The position numbers and the translations under genes are program-made. Shown here one piece after another: positions 1 through 7,972 of a DNA stretch of 64,000 bases (position 1 is its first letter; each line of letters opens with the position of its first letter). Below the pieces are notes generated by a model. The model was given only the letters and a program-made list of their open reading frames with translations, did not search any database and was not told where the DNA came from. Origin of the DNA: Holdemania massiliensis (GTDB lineage: Bacteria; Bacillota_I; Bacilli_A; Erysipelotrichales; Erysipelotrichaceae); NCBI RefSeq assembly GCF_022440805.1, contig NZ_JAKNTK010000001.1:930001-994000 (forward strand), in the 5' to 3' direction.

Positions 1-42
1 AAATAGAATACATTAGATTATAATTCAGGATTTGTAGGATTT

Positions 43-465
43 GTGACAGAATTTGAGATTGATGATAATTATATAAAAAAATATGAAAGTCATTGTGTGG
101 GTAGTGAAATACATAAAGAATTATGGATACCTGCTGAAAAAATGCCTGAATTTAACGAAAATATATTAGGAAGAATTCAAATAAAGCGAGCATATTATGG
201 AACTGAATATACTGGAATCAGCCCAAATGGAAAATCAGGGTTTAAGGAGGATAACATTAACAGGCAATTAAAGTTGCTAGAATCAACTCTTAACTATAAT
301 TGCATGGACTTCAGTGGGACTGTATATGTAGAATGGAAATTAATAAACTTGAATTTCCTATATTGGTTTAAAGTATTTAGTGAACATAAAGAAGCGTTGA
401 AATCAATTTACAATTGTTTAGAAAAGAATGATAAATTATATATCACTAAAGAGTTAATTTTCTGA
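43..465 (+). CDS. Hypothetical protein, resembles C-terminus of a polymorphic toxin
   Basis: A 140-residue protein if GTG is the start. The reading frame stays open upstream only to a stop at 4-6, so the protein is not simply cut by the window edge. Near residues 20-35 it has the string HKELWIPAEKMPEFN. Similar strings (phrase around ELWVPAE followed by an Asn and a terminal beta strand) occur at the ends of secreted polymorphic toxins; this link is from memory and weak. No ribosome binding site is visible before the GTG. The DNA is much more AT-rich than the window average, which suggests acquired or decaying DNA. The function is unknown, and it may be a detached toxin tip. Confidence 0.5.
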   Translation: MTEFEIDDNYIKKYESHCVGSEIHKELWIPAEKMPEFNENILGRIQIKRAYYGTEYTGISPNGKSGFKEDNINRQLKLLESTLNYNCMDFSGTVYVEWKLINLNFLYWFKVFSEHKEALKSIYNCLEKNDKLYITKELIF

Positions 466-580
466 AAATTATCTTCATGTGATATAAGTTTAAGGTAGTT
501 TGTAAATTTAAACAATGTTTAGAGGTTTCCTTAATACAGGATGGGAATTATTATCCATAATCAAACAGGGAGAATGAAGT

Positions 581-1213
581 ATGAAAAAAGTTAGAGAATT
601 CTTGTATAATCATGGATGGTCTTATTATCAAGTTCGCAATCTGACGGTGGCTCCCCTGTGTTTTTTGTTATTTATACTAGCAACATACGGTTTTACTTCA
701 GTTACCCAGAATCAGTCTTTCAGTAAAGAATCACCGCAGGTAATTCCTCTTTCAGATTTTGGTTTGATGGATGAAATTGTAGAAAAGAAACGTAATTGGA
801 TTGATGGACTGGGTAATCAACGTTATGAATGTATTCTTCAGGGAGTGGATCCGGATACAAATTACAATATCAGATTGAATATTAATGTGGTTGATTATCA
901 AGAAGAGATTAATCCAGTCATTGGATATCTTCGCGAGATGGGAATCAGTGTTAATCAAAATTCTTTTCGATTAAAGGATCTTAGAGATTACCTTGAAGAT
1001 ATGAATGAATTAGATGCTGATCTGTGGAAATCAGAAATGGCTTATTCCAGTCTGACTTTTGACATTGAGCTATCCTCCTATGGGAATCCGAATAATACGA
1101 TATATTTGCTTTCTGGAAATAGAGCTGTGGTTTTTCGATATTATGATAATATCGAAATAACCCAGGATTTAATTGACTGCATCGTTTCTATCTATGATTT
1201 GGATATAAAATGA
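581..1213 (+). CDS. Hypothetical single-pass membrane protein
   Basis: A 210-residue protein. The ATG follows a good ribosome binding site (AGGGAG about 8 bases upstream). A short basic N-terminus is followed by one hydrophobic segment at about residues 22-42, and the remaining 165 or so residues look soluble, so an extracellular C-terminal domain is likely. No family is recognised. The DNA is AT-rich like the neighbouring 43-465 gene, with which it may have been acquired. Confidence 0.6.
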   Translation: MKKVREFLYNHGWSYYQVRNLTVAPLCFLLFILATYGFTSVTQNQSFSKESPQVIPLSDFGLMDEIVEKKRNWIDGLGNQRYECILQGVDPDTNYNIRLNINVVDYQEEINPVIGYLREMGISVNQNSFRLKDLRDYLEDMNELDADLWKSEMAYSSLTFDIELSSYGNPNNTIYLLSGNRAVVFRYYDNIEITQDLIDCIVSIYDLDIK

Positions 1214-1398
1214 ACAGTAGCGGATTTTTATGAGCAACCCTAATCAAGTCATGCTTATTTTAGATCGAATGAGGAAGAGGATCCAAAATCTATCTATGAG
1301 AGGAATAAACATCCTGAAATGTCCGAAACCTTAAATTGTCCAATAATTAGAATTTATGTACACATACCTATAATTTTATTGTCGCGGTAGAATTAAAG

Positions 1399-1444
1399 TG
1401 AACCTTTGAAGTTTGTACAGCCAAATGAAAGAGGGTTCTTTTTA
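1399..1444 (+). terminator. Candidate intrinsic terminator
   Basis: GAACC at about 1400 pairs with GGTTC at about 1434, followed by a run of five T. The stem is short and the loop long, so this is only a candidate. It could end transcripts from 581-1213. Confidence 0.35.
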
Positions 1445-1462
1445 TAATGATAGCCAAATAAT

Positions 1463-1558
1463 GAAAAATGTGTTTTTTAAGATCTGAATCATAAGAAAAA
1501 TGTGCAATTTTGTTACTAAAATCCCAGAAAAATGTGTCGAACTAATTGCAGACCATAA
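1463..1558. repeat. Three 10-bp direct repeats with exact 32-bp spacing
   Basis: GAAAAATGTG occurs at 1463-1472, 1495-1504 and 1527-1536. The spacing is exactly 32 bases each time (about three helical turns) and the intervening 22 bases are unrelated. Arrays like this are typical of transposase-binding ends, for example in IS21-type or Tn7-type elements. No transposase gene is nearby, so a leftover element end is the best guess. Confidence 0.5.
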
Positions 1559-1577
1559 GCAAGGATGGGGACTCGGT

Positions 1578-1902
1578 ATGAAAAGAAATGCAATTCAAGA
1601 TTTAAAAAACTGGAAGGCGAGTGAGGAGCGCAAACTGAGGGTATTGAAATGAGCACGGCAGGTCGACAATAGTGTAAAGTATAGTGAAGAATTCCTCTGC
1701 AATAAGGAAAAATCACGGAACAGATATTATTCCTGTTGAGGTAAAAGGGGGAGAAGACAAGTCTGCACCTTCGTTTAAGAGGTACATTGCTGAACATCAA
1801 CCTGAATATGCGATTCGTTACTCTAAGCGCGGATATAGAAAAGATGGAAAAATGATCAATCTTCCCCTATATCTGGCTCGAAAAACCATTGACTTACTTT
1901 GA
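1578..1902 (+). pseudogene. Internally deleted DUF4143-type AAA ATPase gene
   Basis: Two fragments of what appears to be one gene. 1578-1652 encodes 24 residues (MKRNAIQDLKNWK..., then a stop) that match the usual start of the AAA/DUF4143 ATPase family, which begins with a basic helix just ahead of the Walker A loop. 1684-1902 encodes the typical C-terminal nuclease-like end (IIPVEVKGGED..., then AIRYSKRGY and LPLYLARK). The Walker A and B region, about 1 kb, is missing. Family knowledge: intact members are about 400 residues, often horizontally transferred, and of uncertain role. This copy cannot be functional. Confidence 0.6.
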
Positions 1903-1904
1903 TT

Positions 1905-1934
1905 TTAAAAGCCTGACGTAAAAATAAGCAGGCA
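1905..1934 (-). terminator. Intrinsic terminator of the LysR gene
   Basis: On the minus strand GCCTG pairs with CAGGC, followed by four T. It sits directly after the stop of the LysR-type gene. The stem is short. Confidence 0.45.
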
Positions 1935-2858
1935 TCATTCCTTTTCGCTCAGCTGTTCTCGTACTAAATCAATGAAGCCTCGGGCATAATCCGGCAGGTA
2001 GACCCCTTTGCGGTAAGCTGCAGCATAGTGCGTCAACGTTCGCTCGCGGCCAACAGAAAAACAACGCGGGGCAGGCTGGTAAGCCTGCAGCTCTACCGCG
2101 TGAATATCCCGAGTGAAGGAACAACCGTAACCGGCAGCGGTGAGCGCCATGGAAACGTCGATATTCTGAATTTCCAAAATGACGTTGGGAGTCATGTTGT
2201 AATCATGAAATAACTGATCAGTTATCTGACGGGTGCGTTGATCCTTTTTCTGCAGGATAAACAGCCGGTCTTTTAGCAAGCTGAGATCTAGCCAGGGATA
2301 ACGGCAGCCAGGCCGGGGCTCGGCTAGATTGATCAGCGGATCCTGCGGCGGCAGCAGCAACATCAGCTCTTCAATGCGGATGATTTCCGTCACCAGCTCG
2401 CGGCGGCGCACCGGCAGGGAAAAGAAAGCCAGATCCAGCTCGCCCCGGATTAAGCTTTCCTCCAGCTTTGGCGGATCCTTTTCCTCTATGATCAGCTTGA
2501 CGTGCGGATACCGCTGAGTAAAGGCCGGCAGAACCTTGGGCAGCAGGGAGAAGCTGCGAAAGATTGAAAGACCGATGCGCAGCTGTCCACGGTGATTTTG
2601 AGCGATATCCTGCATTTCCTCATCCAGCTGTTTTTTCATAAATAATATTTCCTGAGCTCGTTCGATATACTTTTCGCCCGCGTAGGTCGGAACCAGCCGG
2701 TTGCCCAGACGACAAAACAACGGCTGACCGACGCTGCTTTCCAACCGCTGCAGAAAGCGTGTCAGAGCCGGCTGGGTTAAATACAATTCCTGAGCTGCCT
2801 TGGTGATGCTTTCATTGCGGGCTAAGGCTAAGACATACGTCAATTCTTTAAAATCCAT
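1935..2858 (-). CDS. LysR-family transcriptional regulator
   Basis: A 307-residue DNA-binding regulator of normal LysR length. The N-terminal winged helix-turn-helix spans about residues 1-60, with the typical SITKAAQELYLTQPALTRF segment, and the remainder is the periplasmic-binding-protein-like effector domain (about 90-300). The start has an AAAGGA site 8 bases upstream. It is transcribed away from a MATE exporter, with a 134-base intergenic region holding a near-perfect inverted repeat. LysR regulators usually control the divergent neighbour, so control of the exporter is a reasonable inference. The effector is unknown. Confidence 0.93.
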   Translation of the reverse strand: MDFKELTYVLALARNESITKAAQELYLTQPALTRFLQRLESSVGQPLFCRLGNRLVPTYAGEKYIERAQEILFMKKQLDEEMQDIAQNHRGQLRIGLSIFRSFSLLPKVLPAFTQRYPHVKLIIEEKDPPKLEESLIRGELDLAFFSLPVRRRELVTEIIRIEELMLLLPPQDPLINLAEPRPGCRYPWLDLSLLKDRLFILQKKDQRTRQITDQLFHDYNMTPNVILEIQNIDVSMALTAAGYGCSFTRDIHAVELQAYQPAPRCFSVGRERTLTHYAAAYRKGVYLPDYARGFIDLVREQLSEKE

Positions 2859-2885
2859 GCGCTTGTTCCTTTCGCTTGCTTTATA

Positions 2886-2906
2886 ATTATTACATCAAGT
2901 AATAAT
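2886..2906. promoter_or_regulatory. Inverted repeat, likely LysR operator
   Basis: ATTATTAC and GTAATAAT are perfect inverted arms separated by 5 bases (ATCAA), between the divergent LysR and MATE genes. Size and position fit a LysR-type T-N11-A operator. Binding is inferred. Confidence 0.6.
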
Positions 2907-2925
2907 CATTATGAAATGAATGAAT

Positions 2926-2954
2926 TTGTGGAATCCTGAATTCCATTATACAAT
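2926..2954 (+). promoter_or_regulatory. Promoter of the MATE gene
   Basis: TTGTGG at 2926-2931 and TACAAT at 2949-2954 are separated by 17 bases. The likely transcription start is about 30 bases before the start codon, and the operator-like inverted repeat ends 19 bases upstream of the -35 box. Confidence 0.6.
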
Positions 2955-2992
2955 AAGACAGTCAGAAAAACTTACAAGAAGAGGAGAAAAGT

Positions 2993-4384
2993 ATGGGGAA
3001 ACTTGAATCACAGGAAGAAAAATATAAAACAATGACGGAAAAACCAGTGTCCAGTCTGATTTGCCGCCTGGCGGTGCCGACGATTATCAGTATGTTAGTA
3101 ACCTCCTTTTACAACATGGCGGATACATTCTTCGTCGCCCGGATCGGAACCAGCGCAACCGCGGCGGTCGGCGTTTCCTTTGCGTTGATGGCGATCATCC
3201 AGGCGTTCGGCTTTTTCTGCGGTCATGGTTCGGGGAATTTCATTTCCCGCAAGATGGGGCAGCATCGGTTTGACGAAGCCCAACAGATGGCAGCCACCGG
3301 CTTTTTCACAGCCTTGATGCTAGGCACAGTCATTCTGGTGCTGGGTGAGATCTTCATCGATCCGCTGTGTCGGATTTTAGGCGCTACGGAAACCATTCTG
3401 CCGTATGCTCGCCAGTACCTGCGCTTGATTCTGATCGGCGCACCGTATATGACAGCTTCGCTGGTCTTGAACAATCAGCTGCGGTTTCAGGGCAGCGCCT
3501 TCTATGCGATGATCGGGATCGCTTCCGGAGCAGTGCTGAACATCGCGCTGGATCCGCTGTTCATCTTCGTTTTTGACATGGGCGTCAGCGGGGCGGCGCT
3601 GGCGACGATCATCAGCCAGCTGGTCGGCTTTGTTTTGCTTTTAAGAGGAACGACGCAGGGCGGCAATCTGCGGGTACGCCTGCGCAACATCACGTTCTCC
3701 AAATATTACTATTCACAGATCATCAACGGCGGTATGCCGTCGCTGTGCCGGCAGGGCTTAGGCAGCGTGGCGACGATCTGTCTGAACCTGATGGCCGGGC
3801 CGTATGGCGACGCGGCGATTGCGGCGATGTCGGTGGTTGGGCGCGTGATGAATCTGGCGGCTTCGGTGGTGACCGGATTCGGCCAGGGATTTCAGCCAGT
3901 ATGCGGCTTCAATTACGGTGCGTTTTTGTATGATCGGGTGAAGGAAGGCTTCTGGTTCTGTGTCAAAGTCGCGACAGTGATCCTGATTCTGTTGTCGGTC
4001 ACCGGATATCTTTTAGCCCCGCAGGTGATTCAGCTGTTTTCCAAAAACGATCCGCAGGTCATTGCGATTGGGACGCAGGCTCTGCGCTGGCAATGTCTGA
4101 CCTTCCCGTTATGCGGCTGGATTACGGTCTGCAACATGATGCTGCAGACGATTGGGAAATCGTTCAGGGCTTCGTTATTGGCAATGTCGCGGCAGGGCTT
4201 GTTCTTTATTCCGGCGGTGCTGCTTTTGCCGGCCTTGATCGGGATTCAAGGCGTTGAAATTGCCCAGCCGATTGCCGATGTGTGCAGCTTCATCCTGGCG
4301 ATCCCGTTGCAGCTCAGCGTGCTGCATGAGATGACGGTGAAACAGCGTGAAGCGGCGGCGGATCAAACGGCCGTAGAAGGCTGA
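2993..4384 (+). CDS. MATE-family multidrug/toxin efflux transporter
   Basis: A 463-residue inner-membrane protein with about 12 hydrophobic segments in two similar halves, the length and layout of MATE (NorM/DinF-like) exporters, which expel cationic compounds using a Na+ or H+ gradient. The start ATG at 2993 has a GAGGAG site. The N-terminal PVSSLICRLAVPTIISML and the repeated halves support the family. It is divergent from a LysR regulator that likely controls it. The stop is 42 bases before the next gene, so read-through into the PRD regulator is possible. The substrate cannot be told. Confidence 0.93.
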   Translation: MGKLESQEEKYKTMTEKPVSSLICRLAVPTIISMLVTSFYNMADTFFVARIGTSATAAVGVSFALMAIIQAFGFFCGHGSGNFISRKMGQHRFDEAQQMAATGFFTALMLGTVILVLGEIFIDPLCRILGATETILPYARQYLRLILIGAPYMTASLVLNNQLRFQGSAFYAMIGIASGAVLNIALDPLFIFVFDMGVSGAALATIISQLVGFVLLLRGTTQGGNLRVRLRNITFSKYYYSQIINGGMPSLCRQGLGSVATICLNLMAGPYGDAAIAAMSVVGRVMNLAASVVTGFGQGFQPVCGFNYGAFLYDRVKEGFWFCVKVATVILILLSVTGYLLAPQVIQLFSKNDPQVIAIGTQALRWQCLTFPLCGWITVCNMMLQTIGKSFRASLLAMSRQGLFFIPAVLLLPALIGIQGVEIAQPIADVCSFILAIPLQLSVLHEMTVKQREAAADQTAVEG

Positions 4385-4426
4385 TTGACCAACGGCAGCA
4401 CGTTTGCCAATAAAGGGGGAAATACG

Positions 4427-6430
4427 ATGGCGGTAGCCAAGAACCGGCTGTTGTTAATGCTCTATCTTCTGGACAACAGCGATCAGCCGTTGAAGGCCCG
4501 GCAGTTAGCCGCAATGGCGGGGGTCAGCGAACGGACGGTAAAAAACGATATGGCCGAGCTGCGCGAACTGGCGATGGCCAGCGGCGTTGAAATTCTGACC
4601 CGCAAAGGCAAGGGCTATCAGCTGCAGGTGCTTGATCTGCAACTTTACGAGCCGGTTCGGGAACAGCTTCAAATCCGTTTCAGCACGATGAATTACACCA
4701 AGAGTGAAACGGTTACCCGGACCAACGATATTGTCCGCCGGCTGATCGTCGCGCAGAATTATCTGACCTTTGACGCGATCTCCGATCAGTTGTTTTTATC
4801 ACGTCGTACGCTGCAAAGTCAGCTGCGGGATGTCCGGCAATGTCTGGAGGCCTTTGGCCTAACACTGCGCTCCCGGCCGAAATACGGCGTCAAGGTGATC
4901 GGCGATGAATTCCAGCGCCGGCTGTGCATGCTGGAACTCTACGAGATCCATTACTACAAAGCGATCTCCTTTCTGAACTATGACGAATATGTGCAGTATT
5001 TTGATGTTGACGATACCGAACGCAACGATATCCGGCATATTTTTCTGCGTGTGCTGCGGGAAAGCGGGATCGCCCTCAGCGATACCTATACTAACCGCAT
5101 TGCCTGGTATCTGGTTTTGGTGCGCAACCGCATTCAGGCGGGATTTACGATCACCATGGAAGAAGCGAAAATGGCCTATCTGCGCACCTTTGAGGAAGCT
5201 CAGATTGCCGCGGATATCGTCGCGGCGCTGCAGGCGAGCTATACCGGTTTTGATTTGCCCGAAGCCGAGGTGCTGGCGTTGGAAACTATTCTGCTTTGCT
5301 GGAATGATCCGCTTGACAGTCCGCAGCTGAGTCAGCGCTATCCCCGCTGCTTTGAACTGGCAAAGGAGCTGGCTGGGAAGATTGCGGAAGGCCTGAAAAC
5401 AAGCTGGGGCGTTGATTTTGCCGCGCTCCCTGACTATGACCGGCTGATGATTCCCGGTTTGATTCCGCTGTTATTCTGTGATTCATTGAATTTCCGTTAT
5501 CCGATTCTCGGCTCCCATGTCGACAACAACGGAATCCGTTATTCCCCAGTGAGCGAAGCGCTGGCGGTTAGTGCTGCCCAGATTTTGGAAAAGCAGCTGG
5601 ACGTTCCGATCCCCGATATGGAAATCAACATGCTGGCGGTGCGCTTCTTTGCCCTGATCGACGGTGTTCCTTATCCCTATAAAAAACGCCGGGTTCTGAT
5701 CTGCAGCCGCAATGGCCGGGTGGCTTCGGAAATCATCCGCAACCGGCTTTTCCGGCGGTTTCGCGATCGTTGGTTTGAAACGGTCGACATCTATGAATTC
5801 TATGAAGTCCGCGGACTCAACCAGGAAGACTATGACTGCCTGCTGCTGAACTTTCCTTCCTACAGCTACCGCTATACGATTCCCTATCTGGTGATCAATC
5901 AGATCCCGGATTCCGGTGAGCTCAATCAGTTTTTTAATCAGGTGGTGATGGACGGCTATCAGCTGCAGCCGATTCTCGATCAGTTTGGATGGGATACCGC
6001 CAGTTTTTATCCGGAATTTCTTTATGACGGCAAGGAAGCCTTCATTCATTTGATCAGCTATAAAAACGGCCGGGATTATTACGCCGTGCAGAAAATGGAG
6101 GAGGAACTGACACGGGTGCGGGATTTCCGCGTTGTGCATCAGACGGTCATCATCGTCCAAAGCCGCCAATACACCCGTCGCAACAGTTTTGAAATCTACC
6201 GTCTGGCCAAACCTGGAGCCTGGGAAAAGAAAGAGATCCGCTATCTCATCTATGTGACGGCCGATTTTGCTTCAGGGCTGCAGAGCCTGCGGTTTCTGGA
6301 ACAGGCTGCCCATCAGCTGGCGGTCAATCAGCAGGATATTGACGATCTGTTGAAAACACAGGATCTGAGCTTGTTAATCAATACGGTCAAGCTGTGTCTG
6401 CAGGCCGGCGGCGATGTAATCCATTTATAA
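4427..6430 (+). CDS. PRD-type (BglG/MtlR-like) regulator of the PTS locus
   Basis: A 667-residue modular regulator. I place the start at ATG 4427 because AAAGGGGG lies 8 bases upstream; an upstream TTG at 4385 lacks a site. In order: an HTH_11 winged helix (about 4-60, ending in KGKGYQL), a second Mga/DeoR-like helix-turn-helix (about 100-160), two PRD-like regions (about 170-280 and 320-415), a PTS IIB-like domain (about 420-505, with Cys in VLICSRNG) and a IIA-like domain (about 525-660). The HTH domains suggest a DNA-binding activator rather than an RNA antiterminator. The PRD regions lack the usual regulatory His at the expected places. It lies just upstream of the PTS genes it probably controls. 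Confidence 0.85.
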   Translation: MAVAKNRLLLMLYLLDNSDQPLKARQLAAMAGVSERTVKNDMAELRELAMASGVEILTRKGKGYQLQVLDLQLYEPVREQLQIRFSTMNYTKSETVTRTNDIVRRLIVAQNYLTFDAISDQLFLSRRTLQSQLRDVRQCLEAFGLTLRSRPKYGVKVIGDEFQRRLCMLELYEIHYYKAISFLNYDEYVQYFDVDDTERNDIRHIFLRVLRESGIALSDTYTNRIAWYLVLVRNRIQAGFTITMEEAKMAYLRTFEEAQIAADIVAALQASYTGFDLPEAEVLALETILLCWNDPLDSPQLSQRYPRCFELAKELAGKIAEGLKTSWGVDFAALPDYDRLMIPGLIPLLFCDSLNFRYPILGSHVDNNGIRYSPVSEALAVSAAQILEKQLDVPIPDMEINMLAVRFFALIDGVPYPYKKRRVLICSRNGRVASEIIRNRLFRRFRDRWFETVDIYEFYEVRGLNQEDYDCLLLNFPSYSYRYTIPYLVINQIPDSGELNQFFNQVVMDGYQLQPILDQFGWDTASFYPEFLYDGKEAFIHLISYKNGRDYYAVQKMEEELTRVRDFRVVHQTVIIVQSRQYTRRNSFEIYRLAKPGAWEKKEIRYLIYVTADFASGLQSLRFLEQAAHQLAVNQQDIDDLLKTQDLSLLINTVKLCLQAGGDVIHL

Positions 6431-6464
6431 AAATTAAACACTGCGAAAAAAATTACCTCTGATC

Positions 6465-6495
6465 AAGGGCAAATGACGAACATTGCCCTTTTTTT
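6465..6495 (+). terminator. Intrinsic terminator of the PRD regulator gene
   Basis: AAGGGCAA pairs with TTGCCCTT and is followed by seven T. It separates the regulator gene from the PTS operon. Confidence 0.85.
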
Positions 6496-6524
6496 ATCCT
6501 TATTTTCCATGAGGTAATTCACGC

Positions 6525-6540
6525 TGAAAGCGCTTATAAT
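6525..6540 (+). promoter_or_regulatory. Catabolite (cre-like) site overlapping a -10 box
   Basis: TGAAAGCGCTTATA at 6525-6538 fits the CcpA cre consensus (TGWAANCGNTNWCA) with one mismatch near the end. TATAAT at 6535-6540 overlaps it and is a good -10 for the PTS operon, but there is no good -35 box, as expected for an activator-dependent promoter. CcpA repression is inferred. Confidence 0.5.
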
Positions 6541-6574
6541 CCAAGTGTAAAGATAAACGCGCGCTTATTTCAAC

Positions 6575-6611
6575 AAATCCGCAGAAAGTCTACAGGACTT
6601 TTTCCGGATTT
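6575..6611 (+). promoter_or_regulatory. Long interrupted hairpin/palindrome before the PTS operon
   Basis: AAATCCG (6575) pairs with CGGATTT (ends 6611), and inside it AAAGTC pairs with GACTTT. A symmetrical three-base internal loop separates the two stems and the apical loop is five bases. No T-run follows, so it is not a terminator. It may be a leader RNA structure or a palindromic operator for the upstream regulator. Confidence 0.5.
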
Positions 6612-6670
6612 CCGCAACAGAACAGTCCGGGCAAAGATCGCCACTTTCAAAGGACGTGAGGAGGGGTTTC

Positions 6671-7162
6671 ATGATCAAAATGTTTCGTATCGACGAGCGG
6701 CTGATTCACGGTCAGATCGCCATCAAATGGTCACGGCATACCGGCGTCGATCACATCGTCGTTGGCAATGATGCGGCCGCCAACAGTCCAATTATCCAAA
6801 AGAGCTTGAAAATGGCGGCGCCGGCCGGAATCAAGACCGCTATCCGCAGCGTTGATGACGCGATTGCCCTGCTGAAGGATCCGCGCTGTGAAGCGATGAA
6901 GATTCTGATGCTGGTCAACAGTCCGGAGGATGCTGAACGGGTTGTGGCTGCAGTCCCAGGTATTCCATTCATCAACATCGGCAACTATGGGCGGATTGCG
7001 CCGGAGAAGCCGGGCATGCCGCGCAAGCGTTACGGCAACAACATCTATTGCGACGAAGTGGAAGTGGAAAGCTTCAAACATCTGATCGCAACCGGCCTGA
7101 AATGTATTTACCAGACAACGCCGGAGGAACCGGCAGAAGACATTACCAACCTGTTTAAATAA
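6671..7162 (+). CDS. PTS IIB subunit, mannose/sorbose family
   Basis: A 163-residue cytoplasmic phosphotransfer protein. I choose ATG 6671 because GAGGAGGGG ends 5 bases upstream; the GTG at 6656 overlaps that site. The N-terminal FRIDERLIHGQ motif carries the phosphorylated His (residue 13), which receives phosphate from IIA and passes it to the incoming sugar. The length is normal for the family. It is first in a IIB-IIC-IID operon. No IIA domain gene is seen nearby, so IIA must be shared from elsewhere or be part of another protein. Confidence 0.94.
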   Translation: MIKMFRIDERLIHGQIAIKWSRHTGVDHIVVGNDAAANSPIIQKSLKMAAPAGIKTAIRSVDDAIALLKDPRCEAMKILMLVNSPEDAERVVAAVPGIPFINIGNYGRIAPEKPGMPRKRYGNNIYCDEVEVESFKHLIATGLKCIYQTTPEEPAEDITNLFK

Positions 7163-7177
7163 GAGGAGGAAAAAAGG

Positions 7178-7972
7178 ATGATTCAAAGTGCGTTATTAGT
7201 CATGCTTGCATGGCTGATCGTCAACGGCGTCGACCGCGTGATGTCGTGGCAGACCTTCGCCCGTCCAATCGTGACGGCGGCGATTACCGGCTTAGTATTA
7301 GGGGATCTGACAACCGGTGTCATCATGGGCGCTTCGCTGGAAGCGATCTTCATGGGGATTTCGGCCATCGGCGGTTCGGTGCCGGCGGATGCCTGCTCGG
7401 CTTCGATCATTGCGGTAGCGATGACGATTCTGACCGGCGTGGATACGGAAACCGGTTTGGCGTTAGCGATGCCGATCGGCACGCTGATGGCGACGGTCGG
7501 TGAAATGTATAAACCAGTGCTGGCTTCGCTGGCTCCGTATTGGGAGCATTTAGCGGCGACCGGCAACATGAAGAGCTTCCGGATCCAGACTATTCTGTGC
7601 GGTCTGTTCGTTGACCGTCTGCCGCAGACGATCATTCTGTTTCTGGCTGTCGCCTTCGGCGTTGAAGGCCTGCAGAGTGTCATCGGCGGTCTGCCGGCTT
7701 GGGTGATGAGCGGTTTGTCCGCAGCTTCCGGAATGATGACCGGCGTCGGCTTCGCGATTTTGACCTCGATGATTTGGGACAAGGAAATCGGCGGTTTCTT
7801 CTTCGTCGGCTTCGTTCTGTCCAAATATCTGGGCTTGGGTCAGCTGCCAATCGCAATTATCATGGCGGTTGTTGCAATCATGTACTTCTATAACGATAAA
7901 AAACTGCTGGATGCGAAAACGGCGAACGCGGCCGCAGCCAGCGCAGGCAATAATGAGGAGGATTTCTTCTGA
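7178..7972 (+). CDS. PTS IIC subunit, mannose/sorbose family
   Basis: A 264-residue membrane protein with GAGGAGG 9 bases before ATG 7178. Many hydrophobic segments and the family motif around GASLEAIFMGISAIGGSVPAD mark it as the EII-Sor-type translocation subunit, which forms the sugar channel together with IID. It overlaps the IID start by one base and so is translationally coupled. Confidence 0.94.
   Translation: MIQSALLVMLAWLIVNGVDRVMSWQTFARPIVTAAITGLVLGDLTTGVIMGASLEAIFMGISAIGGSVPADACSASIIAVAMTILTGVDTETGLALAMPIGTLMATVGEMYKPVLASLAPYWEHLAATGNMKSFRIQTILCGLFVDRLPQTIILFLAVAFGVEGLQSVIGGLPAWVMSGLSAASGMMTGVGFAILTSMIWDKEIGGFFFVGFVLSKYLGLGQLPIAIIMAVVAIMYFYNDKKLLDAKTANAAAASAGNNEEDFF

Larger units (their letters stand above)
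1214..1577. other. AT-rich intergenic stretch with decayed mobile DNA
   Basis: I see no credible gene. It holds a possible terminator hairpin near 1399-1444 and three copies of a 10-base repeat spaced exactly 32 bases apart (1463-1536). It lies between a hypothetical gene and the remains of an ATPase gene, so it probably represents insertion and deletion scars. Confidence 0.5.

Noticed and set aside
1463..1558. The 32-bp periodic repeat as a CRISPR array
   Set aside because: The repeat is only 10 bases, there are three copies, and no cas gene is near.
4385..4427. TTG 4385 as start of the PRD regulator
   Set aside because: No ribosome binding site; ATG 4427 has AAAGGGGG and begins directly at the HTH domain.
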